Positions 1 to 20,845 are shown, numbered from the stretch's first letter. The stretch: 64,000 nt of DNA from Tumebacillus lacus (GCF_026410385.1 NZ_JAPMLT010000005.1:1-64000), one strand, 5' to 3'. Program-made: numbers and translations. The notes: generated by a model not told the origin, from the sequence alone.

Positions 1-11589
<11,589 letters not shown>

Positions 11590-11611
11590 ACAGATCGACA
11601 GATGAACTTGC

Positions 11612-11648
11612 CAGGGTGTCCTGCACTTGCATCGGACACCCTGTTTTT
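11612..11648 (+). terminator. Rho-independent terminator after the NRPS
   Basis: A perfect 10-bp stem (CAGGGTGTCC at 11612-11621 with GGACACCCTG at 11634-11643) is followed by a T run. It separates the NRPS from the downstream genes, which therefore need read-through or their own promoter. Confidence 0.9.
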
Positions 11649-11689
11649 CCTAACCTACAGATCCTTTCGAAAAGAGGAGGTGTCAGACT

Positions 11690-14011
11690 GTGACTTCACC
11701 TTCGACACCCACTGACAACGTGCCGCAACCGGCACGACGCAGCTCCCTTGTGCTGCCAAGCCTGCTGATCTTATGCGTCTTTTTGCTCCTTACGGCGCTC
11801 ACCGTATGGCGCACCAGCCCGCCGCCGGCCGTGCCTGTCACCGCGCCGGACACCGAGTTCTCGTCTGCGCGCGCGATGGCCCATCTGGAGCCGATCGCCC
11901 GCGAGGTGCATCCGACCGGATCACCGGGTCATGACCGAGTGCGTGACTACCTGACCGAGCAGATCTCGGCACTCGGCTTGACACCGGAAATCCAGCGGAC
12001 GACCGCTGTGTATCAGATGCCGCAGGTGACATACGACCGCACCGGCACGGTGCAAAACATCCTAACCCGCATCCCGGGGAGTGATCCCACCGGCCAAGCC
12101 GTGTTGCTGATCGCGCATTACGACTCCTCGATCAGCTCCTTCGGCGCCAATCGAGACGGCACCGGAGTGGCCGCGCTGCTGGAGACGATGCGCGCCCTGC
12201 AGGCAGGACCTGCACCGAAACAAGACATTCTCTTCCTCTTCACCGATGCGACAGAAGCCTACATGCTCGGAGCCAAAGCGTTTGCCGACGAGCACCCGTG
12301 GGCACGCGAGGTCGGCGTTGCTTTCAACTTCGACGCCAGAGGGTCCGGCGGTCCGGCCGTCCTGTTCGAAACGTCGGCCAACAACAGCTGGCTGGTCCGC
12401 GAGTTCGCCGAGGCGGCTCCGCATCCGTTCGGCAACTCGCTGTTGACGCCGCTTTATGCGCTGTTCGGCTTCTACTCCGACCTGACGCTGGTGAAGCAAC
12501 AACTCGACGTTCCCGGCCTGAACTTTGCCTATGCCGACGAACTCCAGCACTACCACAGCGCCATCGACAGCGTGGAACACGTCGACGAGCGCTCCCTGCA
12601 ACATCAGGGTGAATACGCCCTGTCTCTGGCACGGCACTTCGGCAATCTCGACCTGTCTGCCGCGAAGAGCACCGGCAACAGCATCTACTTCAATCTGTTC
12701 GGCGACGTGTTGATCCGCTACCCGCAGTCGTTTGCATTGCCGCTGGCGGTCCTCACCCTCTTGCTCGGCGGAGCCTTGCTCGTCAGCTCCGTTCGCAAGC
12801 AGCGCGCCACCGTCAAAGGCGTCCTCGGCGGCAGTTTGATCTTCCTGCTGTCACTGGCGGTCGCCGCAGTGGTCCCGATGCTTGTGAAAATGGGTCTGAC
12901 CGCTGTCGTCGACTCCTATGCGCTGACCAATCACGACGAACTCTATCTGATCGCCTTCACCGCGCTGACGGTGGCGACCGTCTCCGCCGTCTACGCAGGT
13001 CTCGGCAAAAAACGAACCCTGCCCAACCTCATCCTCGGCGCCGTGCTCGTCTGGTTGCTGCCGATGATGGCGTCTGCGATCCTGTTGCCGGGCGGCAGCT
13101 ACCTGTTCACCTTGCCGCTGCTGATCGCATTGCCCGGACTCTGGCTGGTCATCAAACAGCAAGACCGCCCGCTGCCGGGCTCCAGACTGGCGATCATCGC
13201 CTTGACCCTGCTGCCGGCCCTGCTGTTGATCACGCAGGCCGTCCATCTCCTGTTCATCCTCGCGGGTCACGACTATCCGGCAGCGCCTGCGATCCTGACC
13301 GCCCTGTTGCTCGGACTGCTCCTGCCGCTGTGGCAACCGGGTCTGCCGCGCCGCCGGATCTTGCCGATCACAAGCGCTGTGGCCGGCGTGGTCGTACTGG
13401 TCATCGCGGTCCTGCAACCGGCCTACAGCGCAGAACAACCGAAGTGGAACAGCCTGATGTATGGCTACGATGCCGACGCAGGACAGGGATATTACGCGAC
13501 GATCAACAAATCGCTCGACCCGTTCCTGTCTGAGCACATCAAAAACCCCGAGCCGAGCGGTTTCAACCGCTTCTACCCGAAGGGCATCACCTCCAAGCCG
13601 TTCTTGGAGAGCACCGCTCCCAACGCACAACTGGCACCGGCCAAAGCGGAGGTTCTCTCAGACAGCCGGGTAGGAGACGTACGCAAGCTGCGTCTGCGCA
13701 TCACCTCGCCGGAACGCACGCTGTACACAGCCGTCTCGCTGGAGTCGAACGAACCGTTGACAAAAGCAGAAGTAAACGGCAAATCGATGCAAAACGAAGA
13801 TCCGGTACCAAACCGCTGGGAGTTCTACTACTTTGCTCCGGGCGACGGCTTTGACGTGACCGTGGGGCTCCAGCCGACACAAAAGCTGGACGTGCGTCTC
13901 GTCGATACCCGCAGCGGCTTCCCGTCGTCTCTGGACATCAAGCGCCCGGCCGACATGGTGCCCAACTACTACAGCGACTTCTCCTTTGTCGCGAAAACCT
14001 ACCACTACTAA
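11690..14011 (+). CDS. M28-family metallopeptidase-like membrane protein with altered catalytic residues
   Basis: This 773-residue protein starts at a GTG with AAAGAGGAGG at 11671-11680. An N-terminal membrane segment (about residues 17-40) precedes an M28 Zn-aminopeptidase-like domain (about 50-330) and then a C-terminal half with about eight hydrophobic segments and a soluble tail. Family landmarks are present: AHYDS, the GTGVAALLE helix, NFDARG and YHSAIDS. The bridging zinc ligand normally found as S/N-D-D-G-S-G reads N-R-D-G-T-G here (Arg codon 12152-12154). The usual G-E-E reads A-T-E, removing the general-base Glu. By family knowledge this predicts weak or no peptidase activity, unless the alignment by eye is misleading. 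It lies between the NRPS and an acylase gene, so a role in peptide maturation, binding or immunity is an inference. Confidence 0.85.
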   Translation: MTSPSTPTDNVPQPARRSSLVLPSLLILCVFLLLTALTVWRTSPPPAVPVTAPDTEFSSARAMAHLEPIAREVHPTGSPGHDRVRDYLTEQISALGLTPEIQRTTAVYQMPQVTYDRTGTVQNILTRIPGSDPTGQAVLLIAHYDSSISSFGANRDGTGVAALLETMRALQAGPAPKQDILFLFTDATEAYMLGAKAFADEHPWAREVGVAFNFDARGSGGPAVLFETSANNSWLVREFAEAAPHPFGNSLLTPLYALFGFYSDLTLVKQQLDVPGLNFAYADELQHYHSAIDSVEHVDERSLQHQGEYALSLARHFGNLDLSAAKSTGNSIYFNLFGDVLIRYPQSFALPLAVLTLLLGGALLVSSVRKQRATVKGVLGGSLIFLLSLAVAAVVPMLVKMGLTAVVDSYALTNHDELYLIAFTALTVATVSAVYAGLGKKRTLPNLILGAVLVWLLPMMASAILLPGGSYLFTLPLLIALPGLWLVIKQQDRPLPGSRLAIIALTLLPALLLITQAVHLLFILAGHDYPAAPAILTALLLGLLLPLWQPGLPRRRILPITSAVAGVVVLVIAVLQPAYSAEQPKWNSLMYGYDADAGQGYYATINKSLDPFLSEHIKNPEPSGFNRFYPKGITSKPFLESTAPNAQLAPAKAEVLSDSRVGDVRKLRLRITSPERTLYTAVSLESNEPLTKAEVNGKSMQNEDPVPNRWEFYYFAPGDGFDVTVGLQPTQKLDVRLVDTRSGFPSSLDIKRPADMVPNYYSDFSFVAKTYHY

Positions 14012-14038
14012 CGGATCCTCGTGAGGAGGCAGAAAGAA

Positions 14039-16459
14039 TTGAAGAAATGGAAAAAATGGGTACTCATTCCCGTGAGCGTCCTCGTGGGCCTTGGGCTCGT
14101 CGGCAGCGGGGGCAGCTACTGGATGGTGCAGCGCTCGCTGGCGGTGACCAGCGGCGAGATCGACACCGGTGTTCAAAAGCCGGTCACCTTGCATCGCGAT
14201 GACCGCGGCATCCCGCATATCTTGGCGGAAAACGAGCACGACCTGTTCTACGCCCAAGGCTACGCGCAGGCGCAAGACCGGATGTGGCAGATGGAACTCG
14301 CCCGTCGCACCGTGCGCGGAGGATTGGCCGAACTGTACGGTGAAGATTTTATTCAGCAAGACCTCTTCCACCGCACGATCGGCTTCCAGCGCAATGCGGA
14401 AGCGGCGTTGGAAAAAATCCCGGCCACGACCAAAGAGGCGCTGCAAGCGTACACGGACGGTGTCAACGCCTATCTCAAGGAAGGCAAACTGCCGGTTGAA
14501 TACAGCGTGTTGCGCATCGAAGCCGAACCGTGGACGCTCACCGACTCGCTGGGCATCAGCAAATACATGGCTTGGGTACTCGGCGGCAACGTGACGACCG
14601 AACTGTTTTTAAACGCCGTCGCCCAAAAGGTCGGCGTGGACAAGGCGCTCTCCCTCGTCGAAGATTATCAAAAAGAAAAAGACAGCAAACAGCAGTCCAC
14701 CGCGCAAGTGCCTGCCGCTCAAGTCAGCCAAGACGTGCGCAGCGGCTTGCTCGCTGTGATGGACGAATCGCGCAAACACGGCATCCCGGGTGAGGGACTG
14801 GGCAGCAACAGTTGGGTGGTATCCGGTTCGCGCAGCCAGTCCGGCAAACCGCTGCTCGCCGACGATATGCACCTGACCTTGCAAGCACCGTCTTATTTCT
14901 ACCAAAATCATCTGGAGATCCCGAACGGATACAACGTGACCGGCGTGAGTTTCCCGGGCGCGCCGGGCATCATCGTCGGTCACAACGACCGGATCTCCTG
15001 GGGCTTTACCAACCTTGGCTCCGACGTGCAGGATCTGTACATCATGCGCCGCAACCCCGACAACCCGCATCAGTTTGAATACAACGGCAAATGGGAAGAC
15101 GCACGCGTGATCGAAGAAGAGATCAAAGTCAAAGGCCAGGACGAACCGTTCCGCGCCGAAACCGTGATCACCCGACATGGCCCGATCATCTCCGACGTCG
15201 TCGAGCGGATGGGCTCCAGCGTCAAAGTCAGCGAGCCGCTCGCCTTCAAGTGGACGGCCGATCAGTTCACCGACGAGATCACGGCCATGCTGATGTTTGG
15301 CAAAGCGAAGAACTGGGACGAGTTTGAAAAAGGGCTCCGTCACTTTATGGCCCCGGCGCAAAACGTCATCTACGCAGACGTCGAAGGCAACATCGCCTAC
15401 CGCGCCAACGGCTATATCCCGGTCCGCAAACCGGGCCATCACGGTCTCTTGCCGGTGCCGGGCTGGACAAGCGAATACGAATGGCAGTCCTATATCCCGT
15501 GGGAAGAACTGCCTTTCACCATGAACCCGGCGGAAGGGTATATCGCGACGGCCAACGACAAGGTCATCGCGGGCTATGACCGCCACCACATCACCTACGA
15601 ATATGACGTGCCTTACCGTGCACAACGGATCAAAGAGATGATCACCGAGAAAGACAAGCTCACCCTGGACGACATGGGGCGGATGCAAAGCGACTGGAAA
15701 AATCTTCAGGCCATCCAGTTCCGCGACATTTGGTTGCCGATCCTCGAACGCGAGACCTCGTGGAACGAAGTAGAGCGTCAGATGCTGAATGAGCTCAAAG
15801 AGTGGATGAAAGATCCGGTCGACTCGCCGGACCTCGTCGGTCCGTCGATCTACCACGCCGTCTACAACCAGACGATGGAGCGTCTGTTCTCCAGTCAACT
15901 CAGCGAACAACTCTATCTCGACTTCATCTCCACCGGCTTGGTCACCAATGCGATGGACTCGACGTACGCCGATCCAAATCCGCTGTGGTTCCAAGGCACC
16001 GAGGATACGAAAGAGAAAGTGCTGATGGAAGGGTTCCGCAACGCGCACGCCTTGCTGAAAAAACATCTCGGCGACGATCCGAAAAAGTGGCAGTGGGGCA
16101 ACTGGCACACCGTCACCTTCGCCCATCCGCTCGGTTCGGTCAAACCGTTGCACCTGCTGTTCAACGACGGACCGTACGCGTATGGCGGCAGTCACGTCAC
16201 CGTAGGCGCGGCCTCCTATTCGAAAAAACGCAGCCCGTACCGTGCGATCGTCGGCGCTCCGTGGCGTTTCCTCATCGACATGGCGGAACCGGCCAAAGCG
16301 CGTGACGTGCTCCAGATGGGCGCGTCCGGACAGATCGGGAGCCCGCATTACAAAGACCAGACGCCCCTGTGGCTCAAAGGGGAATACAGACAGATGCACT
16401 ACACGCGGGCAGACATCGAAGCAAACAGCGAAAACGTACTGACGCTCACCCCGCGCTGA
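14039..16459 (+). CDS. Penicillin acylase family (Ntn hydrolase) protein, exported
   Basis: This is an Ntn hydrolase of the penicillin amidase / AHL acylase / PvdQ family, about 806 residues, a normal length. I chose TTG 14039 because GAGGAGG at 14023-14029 is spaced 9 nt from it; the in-frame GTG at 14021 overlaps that site. The N-terminus (MKKWKKW followed by a hydrophobic stretch) is a signal peptide or anchor. The proenzyme cleavage point is visible as G-SNSWVVSG: the Ser codon at 14804-14806 would become the N-terminal nucleophile of the beta chain after the spacer is removed, and the following Asn/Trp are the family residues. The gene follows the M28-like gene by about 10 nt. Family members cleave acyl amides. 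Beside an NRPS gene, a PvdQ-like removal of an acyl or prodrug group from the peptide is plausible but unproven. Confidence 0.92.
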   Translation: MKKWKKWVLIPVSVLVGLGLVGSGGSYWMVQRSLAVTSGEIDTGVQKPVTLHRDDRGIPHILAENEHDLFYAQGYAQAQDRMWQMELARRTVRGGLAELYGEDFIQQDLFHRTIGFQRNAEAALEKIPATTKEALQAYTDGVNAYLKEGKLPVEYSVLRIEAEPWTLTDSLGISKYMAWVLGGNVTTELFLNAVAQKVGVDKALSLVEDYQKEKDSKQQSTAQVPAAQVSQDVRSGLLAVMDESRKHGIPGEGLGSNSWVVSGSRSQSGKPLLADDMHLTLQAPSYFYQNHLEIPNGYNVTGVSFPGAPGIIVGHNDRISWGFTNLGSDVQDLYIMRRNPDNPHQFEYNGKWEDARVIEEEIKVKGQDEPFRAETVITRHGPIISDVVERMGSSVKVSEPLAFKWTADQFTDEITAMLMFGKAKNWDEFEKGLRHFMAPAQNVIYADVEGNIAYRANGYIPVRKPGHHGLLPVPGWTSEYEWQSYIPWEELPFTMNPAEGYIATANDKVIAGYDRHHITYEYDVPYRAQRIKEMITEKDKLTLDDMGRMQSDWKNLQAIQFRDIWLPILERETSWNEVERQMLNELKEWMKDPVDSPDLVGPSIYHAVYNQTMERLFSSQLSEQLYLDFISTGLVTNAMDSTYADPNPLWFQGTEDTKEKVLMEGFRNAHALLKKHLGDDPKKWQWGNWHTVTFAHPLGSVKPLHLLFNDGPYAYGGSHVTVGAASYSKKRSPYRAIVGAPWRFLIDMAEPAKARDVLQMGASGQIGSPHYKDQTPLWLKGEYRQMHYTRADIEANSENVLTLTPR

Positions 16460-16492
16460 CCCGCATCTTGAAAGGAAGGAGACACGATCAAT

Positions 16493-17758
16493 ATGGAGAG
16501 TGCCTCAAAGCCGAAACAGACCTTGTTTACCCCGCTCAAAGAGCTCGCATTCCGCCGGCTGTTCATCGGACAGGTGCTGTCCGACTTTGGCAACTGGCTT
16601 GATTTCACCGCACTCGCAGTCCTCGTCGTCTATACATGGGGACTGGGTGTGGAGGCTGTGGCGTCCCTGATGTTCACCATGAGCATTTCCTGGGTGTTGT
16701 TGGGACCGTTCCTCAGCGTATGGGTCGACCGCCTGCCGCGCCGTTCGATGATGATCGCATCCGCCCTGTTGCGGGCGGCGGTCGTCGGCAGCATGATCTT
16801 CGTGCCCAACCTGTACGTCTTGCTGCCGCTCGTCTTCTTCAAAGGCGTGCTCGGAGCGGTCAACTATCCGGCCCGTCAGAGCGCGATCCGCGAACTGGTG
16901 CCAGAACCGTTGATCCCGCAGGCCGTTGCCTTGAACCAGATCTCGTTTCGCGTCACGCAGATCGTCGCCCCGTCACTCGGGGGTGGCATCATCGCGCTCT
17001 CCGGGCCGCGCTCCGTGTTTGCCGTCGAGGTGTTCGTCCTCGTGCTCGCCGGCCTGTTCTTCCTCGGCCTGCCGCGTCTGGCGGGCGAGGGGGCGGAGGC
17101 GTCCAAAGAGCGCAACTTTTGGGCGGAGTTCCGCGAAGGCTTTCAGCACATCGCAGCGCGTCGCCAACTGAGCGTCGCGATCACCCTGATCTCCGTCGGA
17201 TTCTTCATCGTCTTTCTCTATGACGGACTGTTGACCGTCTGGACGAAAGAGATGGCGCTTGGCGAAGCGTCTTACGGCCTGTTGCTCGCCGCTATGGGGC
17301 TTGGCAACGTGATCGGCGCCGTGGCAGCCGGGCAGTGGACCTTCTGGCGCAACACCCCGTTCCAAATGATGGCCGGGATGGCCGTGCTGGCAGGTCTCAT
17401 CAACCTCGTGATCGGCATGAGCGGATTTGGCTACTTTGACTGGCCGCTAGCCGTGTGGCTCGGCGTCTTCCTCGTCTTTGGCATCGTCGGGGCCGCCTCG
17501 ACCGTTCCTTTCGGCTACATCCTGCAAGCCGAGACGCCGCAGCACCTGATGGGCCGCGTCTCCGCCGTCTCCGGCTCGATCCAGAACGGAGCCGTGTTGG
17601 GCGCACCCGCAGCCGGGGCGTTGCTCGCCAACCTGATGGGACTTGGCGGCGTCTTCCTGCTCGCAGGCGTGTTGATGGTCACCTTGGCCCTGCTCGTCCT
17701 GCTGTTCCTGCCGCGCATCGTCGCCACGCACGACAGCAAGCAGGCCGAAGTCGCCTGA
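16493..17758 (+). CDS. MFS transporter, probable peptide exporter
   Basis: This 421-residue protein has about 12 hydrophobic segments and MFS landmarks, including VDRLPRR in the loop after TM2, and resembles EntS-like exporters. AAGGAG lies about 11 nt before the ATG. The gene follows the acylase by 33 nt on the same strand and is closed by a strong terminator, so it is probably the last gene of the NRPS-associated transcription unit. Export of, or resistance to, the peptide is inferred from position. Confidence 0.88.
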   Translation: MESASKPKQTLFTPLKELAFRRLFIGQVLSDFGNWLDFTALAVLVVYTWGLGVEAVASLMFTMSISWVLLGPFLSVWVDRLPRRSMMIASALLRAAVVGSMIFVPNLYVLLPLVFFKGVLGAVNYPARQSAIRELVPEPLIPQAVALNQISFRVTQIVAPSLGGGIIALSGPRSVFAVEVFVLVLAGLFFLGLPRLAGEGAEASKERNFWAEFREGFQHIAARRQLSVAITLISVGFFIVFLYDGLLTVWTKEMALGEASYGLLLAAMGLGNVIGAVAAGQWTFWRNTPFQMMAGMAVLAGLINLVIGMSGFGYFDWPLAVWLGVFLVFGIVGAASTVPFGYILQAETPQHLMGRVSAVSGSIQNGAVLGAPAAGALLANLMGLGGVFLLAGVLMVTLALLVLLFLPRIVATHDSKQAEVA

Positions 17759-17786
17759 TTTTCCATTCAAAAAGGAAACACAAAAA

Positions 17787-17842
17787 AACAAGAGCTTCCG
17801 TACCGGGTCGCAGTCGATCCGGTTTCGGAAGCTCTTGTTTTC
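17787..17842. terminator. Bidirectional terminator
   Basis: A perfect 14-bp stem (AACAAGAGCTTCCG at 17787-17800 with CGGAAGCTCTTGTT at 17826-17839) has A/T runs on both sides. It serves the MFS gene on the plus strand and the convergent membrane-protein gene. Confidence 0.93.
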
Positions 17843-17850
17843 GTGTACAG

Positions 17851-18276
17851 TTAGAACATCGGTTTTGTCATCATCAGGCCGCCGATCGCGAGGAACAGGC
17901 CGACCGAGACGACGATCACGCAGTAGTTTTCCACGCGCAGAGTCTTGAGGCCCTCGCGGTCAAACACCTTGTTCGACTCGACGATCTTTTGCATGCGGCC
18001 CATGATCACGCGCTTGATGATGTAGAAGATCAGCGTGTAGATCAGCATCGAAGCGAGCAGCCACAGTTGGAACAGCAACTGGATCGACGTCACCGCCACC
18101 ATGCCAAAGCCGGTCGCCCACAGCGTATAGTTGGCGATGCGGTCGATTTTTTTGTACGTGCCGAGGAAGCCTTTGACGTGCTCCACGTCTTTGAGTGCCG
18201 GAATGTAGAACAGAACGCCGAGCTTGACGACTACCGCCAGCAAGTGAAAGCCTAAAATGATATAGAACCAGGTCAC
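17851..18276 (-). CDS. Four-helix integral membrane protein of unknown function
   Basis: This 141-residue protein begins MTWFYIILGFHLLAVVV and has four hydrophobic segments. The start is GTG 18276, because GGGAGG lies 9 nt upstream of it; the longer reading to 18411 has no ribosome site and runs into rnhC. A charged loop carries EGLKTLRVENY between the third and fourth segments. I do not recognise the family; it faintly resembles DUF2269-type membrane proteins. It is transcribed divergently from rnhC. Confidence 0.75.
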   Translation of the reverse strand: MTWFYIILGFHLLAVVVKLGVLFYIPALKDVEHVKGFLGTYKKIDRIANYTLWATGFGMVAVTSIQLLFQLWLLASMLIYTLIFYIIKRVIMGRMQKIVESNKVFDREGLKTLRVENYCVIVVSVGLFLAIGGLMMTKPMF

Positions 18277-18379
18277 GGTCGGGTTCCTCCCGTCTATGGT
18301 GAATTTTTTAGTAGAAAGCGATTTTGTCTCACGCTTATCATACTCGATTTTTGAGAATAACGAAACAGGGGGTTCCCGC

Positions 18380-19354
18380 ATGAACATCCATGATTTACAC
18401 TCCGCCGCCACCGCCGCAGAAACTCTCTGCCGCGATCTGGGGCTTGAGATCTTAGAGCAAAAAGAAATCCCCTACGGTAGACAATTCAAAGTCCGCCACG
18501 GCGGGGCCGGAGCGATCTTCAACGTCTACTACGGCAAAAAAGGCCTCAACCTCGTCGTCCAAGGCGCAGACAACGAAGCAAAGCGCATCGTGGAAGGCGA
18601 GCTCTTCACCCGCATGCGCGGAGGTGCCCCGGTCAAGGCGGAGGTCAAGCCGCGAAAGACTTCGGACCGACCGGTGCAAGAGATCGAAGCCGCTTATGAT
18701 GAGCCGTGGATGGGCACGGACGAGAGCGGGAAGGGGGATTATTTCGGGCCGCTGGTGACGGCAGGGGTGATTGTCGACCCGGATGCGGTGCCGTTGCTCC
18801 GCTCGCTCGGGGTGGATGACAGTAAAAAGATCACGGACGCGAAGATCCCCGGCATGGCCGCCGAGATCCGCAAAATCTGCTATGGGCGATACAAGGTGCT
18901 CAGCTTAAAGCCCGAAAAATACAACGAACTCTACGAAAAGTTTACCAGCCAAGGCAAAAAGCTGAACTCCCTGCTCGCATGGGCGCATGCTTCTGTCATC
19001 GAAAACCTGCTTGAAACGCAACCAGTCAACCTCGTCATCGCCGACAAATTCGCCGACGAGTCCCTCATCGAGAACCGCCTCAAAAAACTCGGCCGCACCG
19101 TGAAACTCATCCAAGTCCCGAAGGCGGAGCAGAACCTCGCCGTCGCAGCGGCTTCGATCCTTGCCAGAGACGCGCTCCTGCGCTGGCACTCGGAAGCGAA
19201 AGCGCAACACGGGATCTCACTCCCGAAAGGCGCGTCTGTACAGGTCATTCAGGCTGGCAAGACATTTATCAAAAACAACGGCAGAAATCATCTTCGCCAT
19301 GTTGCGAAATTGCATTTCAAGACAACAGAAGATGTCCTACTGTGTACAGACTAA
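18380..19354 (+). CDS. rnhC: Ribonuclease HIII
   Basis: RNase HIII hydrolyses the RNA strand of RNA-DNA hybrids in the cytoplasm. The protein is about 324 residues from ATG 18380 (MNIHDLHS). It has the N-terminal TBP-like substrate-binding domain (about 1-95), then the catalytic domain with GTDESGKGDYFGPL (first Asp-Glu), VDDSKK and IADKFAD. Its last residues (LLCTD) differ from the second copy downstream, which ends VLQ. The change falls immediately after a shared segment ending GAAGATGTCCT, so this 3' end looks rewritten by the event that placed the LRR gene here. Confidence 0.95.
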   Translation: MNIHDLHSAATAAETLCRDLGLEILEQKEIPYGRQFKVRHGGAGAIFNVYYGKKGLNLVVQGADNEAKRIVEGELFTRMRGGAPVKAEVKPRKTSDRPVQEIEAAYDEPWMGTDESGKGDYFGPLVTAGVIVDPDAVPLLRSLGVDDSKKITDAKIPGMAAEIRKICYGRYKVLSLKPEKYNELYEKFTSQGKKLNSLLAWAHASVIENLLETQPVNLVIADKFADESLIENRLKKLGRTVKLIQVPKAEQNLAVAAASILARDALLRWHSEAKAQHGISLPKGASVQVIQAGKTFIKNNGRNHLRHVAKLHFKTTEDVLLCTD

Positions 19355-19370
19355 CCTAGGAGTGAGAGAG

Positions 19371-20225
19371 ATGAGGATAAATTGCAATAGTACAGGTCTT
19401 ACCCAGACCCCACACGAGATTGTTTCAGGAAAGACTCCAATTATTGAATTGAGCCTTTACGATAATAAAATCAAGGAGATTCCAGAAGAGGTCTACTGCC
19501 ATCCAGAACTGGAGGTGCTCAACTATGGGGGAAACGAGATCGAAGAGATATCGGAGTCAATCAAAAACTTAACCCATTTGAAGATGCTCGACCTGGGTCA
19601 TAACAAGTTGAGAAAGTTGCCTGCGGAAATCGGTATGTTATCAGGGTTGGACTCTTTTCTCTATCTGAGTCACAATCAACTTGAAGAACTCCCAATTCAA
19701 ATTGCAGATCTTATGTATCTAAAATACTTGAATGCAACGGATAACAACTTAAAGAGTCTCCCCGAAAACATAGGGAATATGGCGAGCCTAATCGAATTAC
19801 GAATGTATAACAACTCTCTTGAAGAACTCCCGGAATCAATCACAAACATACCCGGCCTACGAGAAATACATGTGTACGGGAATAGATTGCGTCGCTTGCC
19901 AGAAAATATCGGAATGCTAAACGAGCTTCGTATACTCGACGTGAGCAACAACGAGTTACAAACGGTACCGAAGTCTATTGGTCATTTAAAAAAGTTAAGG
20001 GTCCTAAACTTTAGAAACAACAAAATAAACGAACTGCCCGATGAGATCGGTGACATGCGTAATCTCATCGAGCTTGACTTGCGAGGAAATGATTTGCAGA
20101 CGCTTCCGAGTTCACTCATGAATTTGATGAACCTAGAAAAGCTCGACCTTCGTTGGAATCGCAACCTGAAAGAGACGCCGATTCTACAAACTCTCAAACT
20201 AAAGGGGTGCATTGTGTACTACTAA
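19371..20225 (+). CDS. Cytoplasmic leucine-rich repeat protein
   Basis: This 284-residue protein consists almost entirely of about eleven 23-residue leucine-rich repeats of the L-x-x-L-x-L-x-x-N-x-L-x-x-L-P type (for example LKMLDLGHNKLRKLP). There is no signal peptide or membrane segment. The start at 19371 has AGGAG at 19357-19361, 9 nt away. Codon use is visibly AT-richer than in the neighbours. The gene sits exactly between intact rnhC and a truncated rnhC copy, which points to acquisition by insertion or recombination. LRR proteins bind protein partners; the partner is unknown. Confidence 0.88.
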   Translation: MRINCNSTGLTQTPHEIVSGKTPIIELSLYDNKIKEIPEEVYCHPELEVLNYGGNEIEEISESIKNLTHLKMLDLGHNKLRKLPAEIGMLSGLDSFLYLSHNQLEELPIQIADLMYLKYLNATDNNLKSLPENIGNMASLIELRMYNNSLEELPESITNIPGLREIHVYGNRLRRLPENIGMLNELRILDVSNNELQTVPKSIGHLKKLRVLNFRNNKINELPDEIGDMRNLIELDLRGNDLQTLPSSLMNLMNLEKLDLRWNRNLKETPILQTLKLKGCIVYY

Positions 20226-20259
20226 TTTTTATTTCTTCTGCAAGGGGTGCTGTTTGTAT

Positions 20260-20784
20260 GAATCGAGGAAGGGGGATTACTTTGGGCCGCTGGTGACCGC
20301 CGAGATCCGCAAGATCTGCTACGGTCGCTACAAAGTGCTCAGCTTAAAGCCCGAGAAATACAACGAACTCTACGAAAAGTTTACCAGCCAAGGCAAAAAG
20401 CTGAACTCCCTGCTCGCATGGGCGCACGCCTCCGTCATCGAAAATCTGCTCGAATCCCAACCGGTGGGTCTCGTCATCGCCGACAAATTCGCCGACGAGA
20501 GCCTCATCGAGAACCGCCTTAAAAAACTCGGACGAACAGTCAAACTCATCCAAGTCCCGAAGGCGGAACAGAATCTCGCAGTCGCAGCGGCTTCGATCCT
20601 CGCCCGAGACGCGCTCTTGCGCTGGCACTCGGAAGCGAAAGCGCAACACGGGATCTCACTCCCGAAAGGCGCGTCTGTACAGGTCATTCAAGCTGGCAGG
20701 ACATTTGTCAAAAACAACGGCAGAAATCATCTTCGCCATGTTGCGAAATTGCATTTCAAGACAACAGAAGATGTCCTCCAATAA
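20260..20784 (+). pseudogene. Truncated second copy of rnhC (3' part)
   Basis: This is homologous to rnhC from the DESGKGD motif to the stop. It lacks the N-terminal domain, and the first catalytic Asp is Tyr (Y-E-S-R-K-G-D). An in-frame deletion joins LVTA directly to EIRK, losing about 33 residues including VDDSKK. From EIRK on, the copy differs from rnhC at about 34 of roughly 470 bases but at only four residues (T/S, N/G, K/R, I/V). The two versions therefore diverged under purifying selection before becoming neighbours. No ribosome site fits a start, so it is a remnant rather than a functional enzyme. Confidence 0.88.
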
Positions 20785-20805
20785 AGAGAGACTGCCAACC
20801 CATAC

Positions 20806-20844
20806 AAAGGTCAGGAATCCGCAGTGGATTTCTGACCTTTTCTT
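20806..20844. terminator. Terminator after the rnhC remnant (repeat copy 1)
   Basis: AAAGGTCAGGAATCC pairs with GGATTTCTGACCTTT (one mismatch), followed by T-rich sequence. The whole element, including the lead-in GACTGCC, recurs at 22018-22076. Confidence 0.85.
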
Positions 20845-20845
20845 A

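Noticed and set aside
14609-16399. 596-codon minus-strand open frame opposite the acylase
   Set aside because: It is a codon-bias shadow: the plus-strand gene has clear Ntn-hydrolase motifs and the antisense product has none.
19371-20784. Insertion sequence carrying the LRR gene
   Set aside because: No transposase, terminal inverted repeats or short target duplication is visible; the flanks are homologous rnhC segments, which favours recombination.
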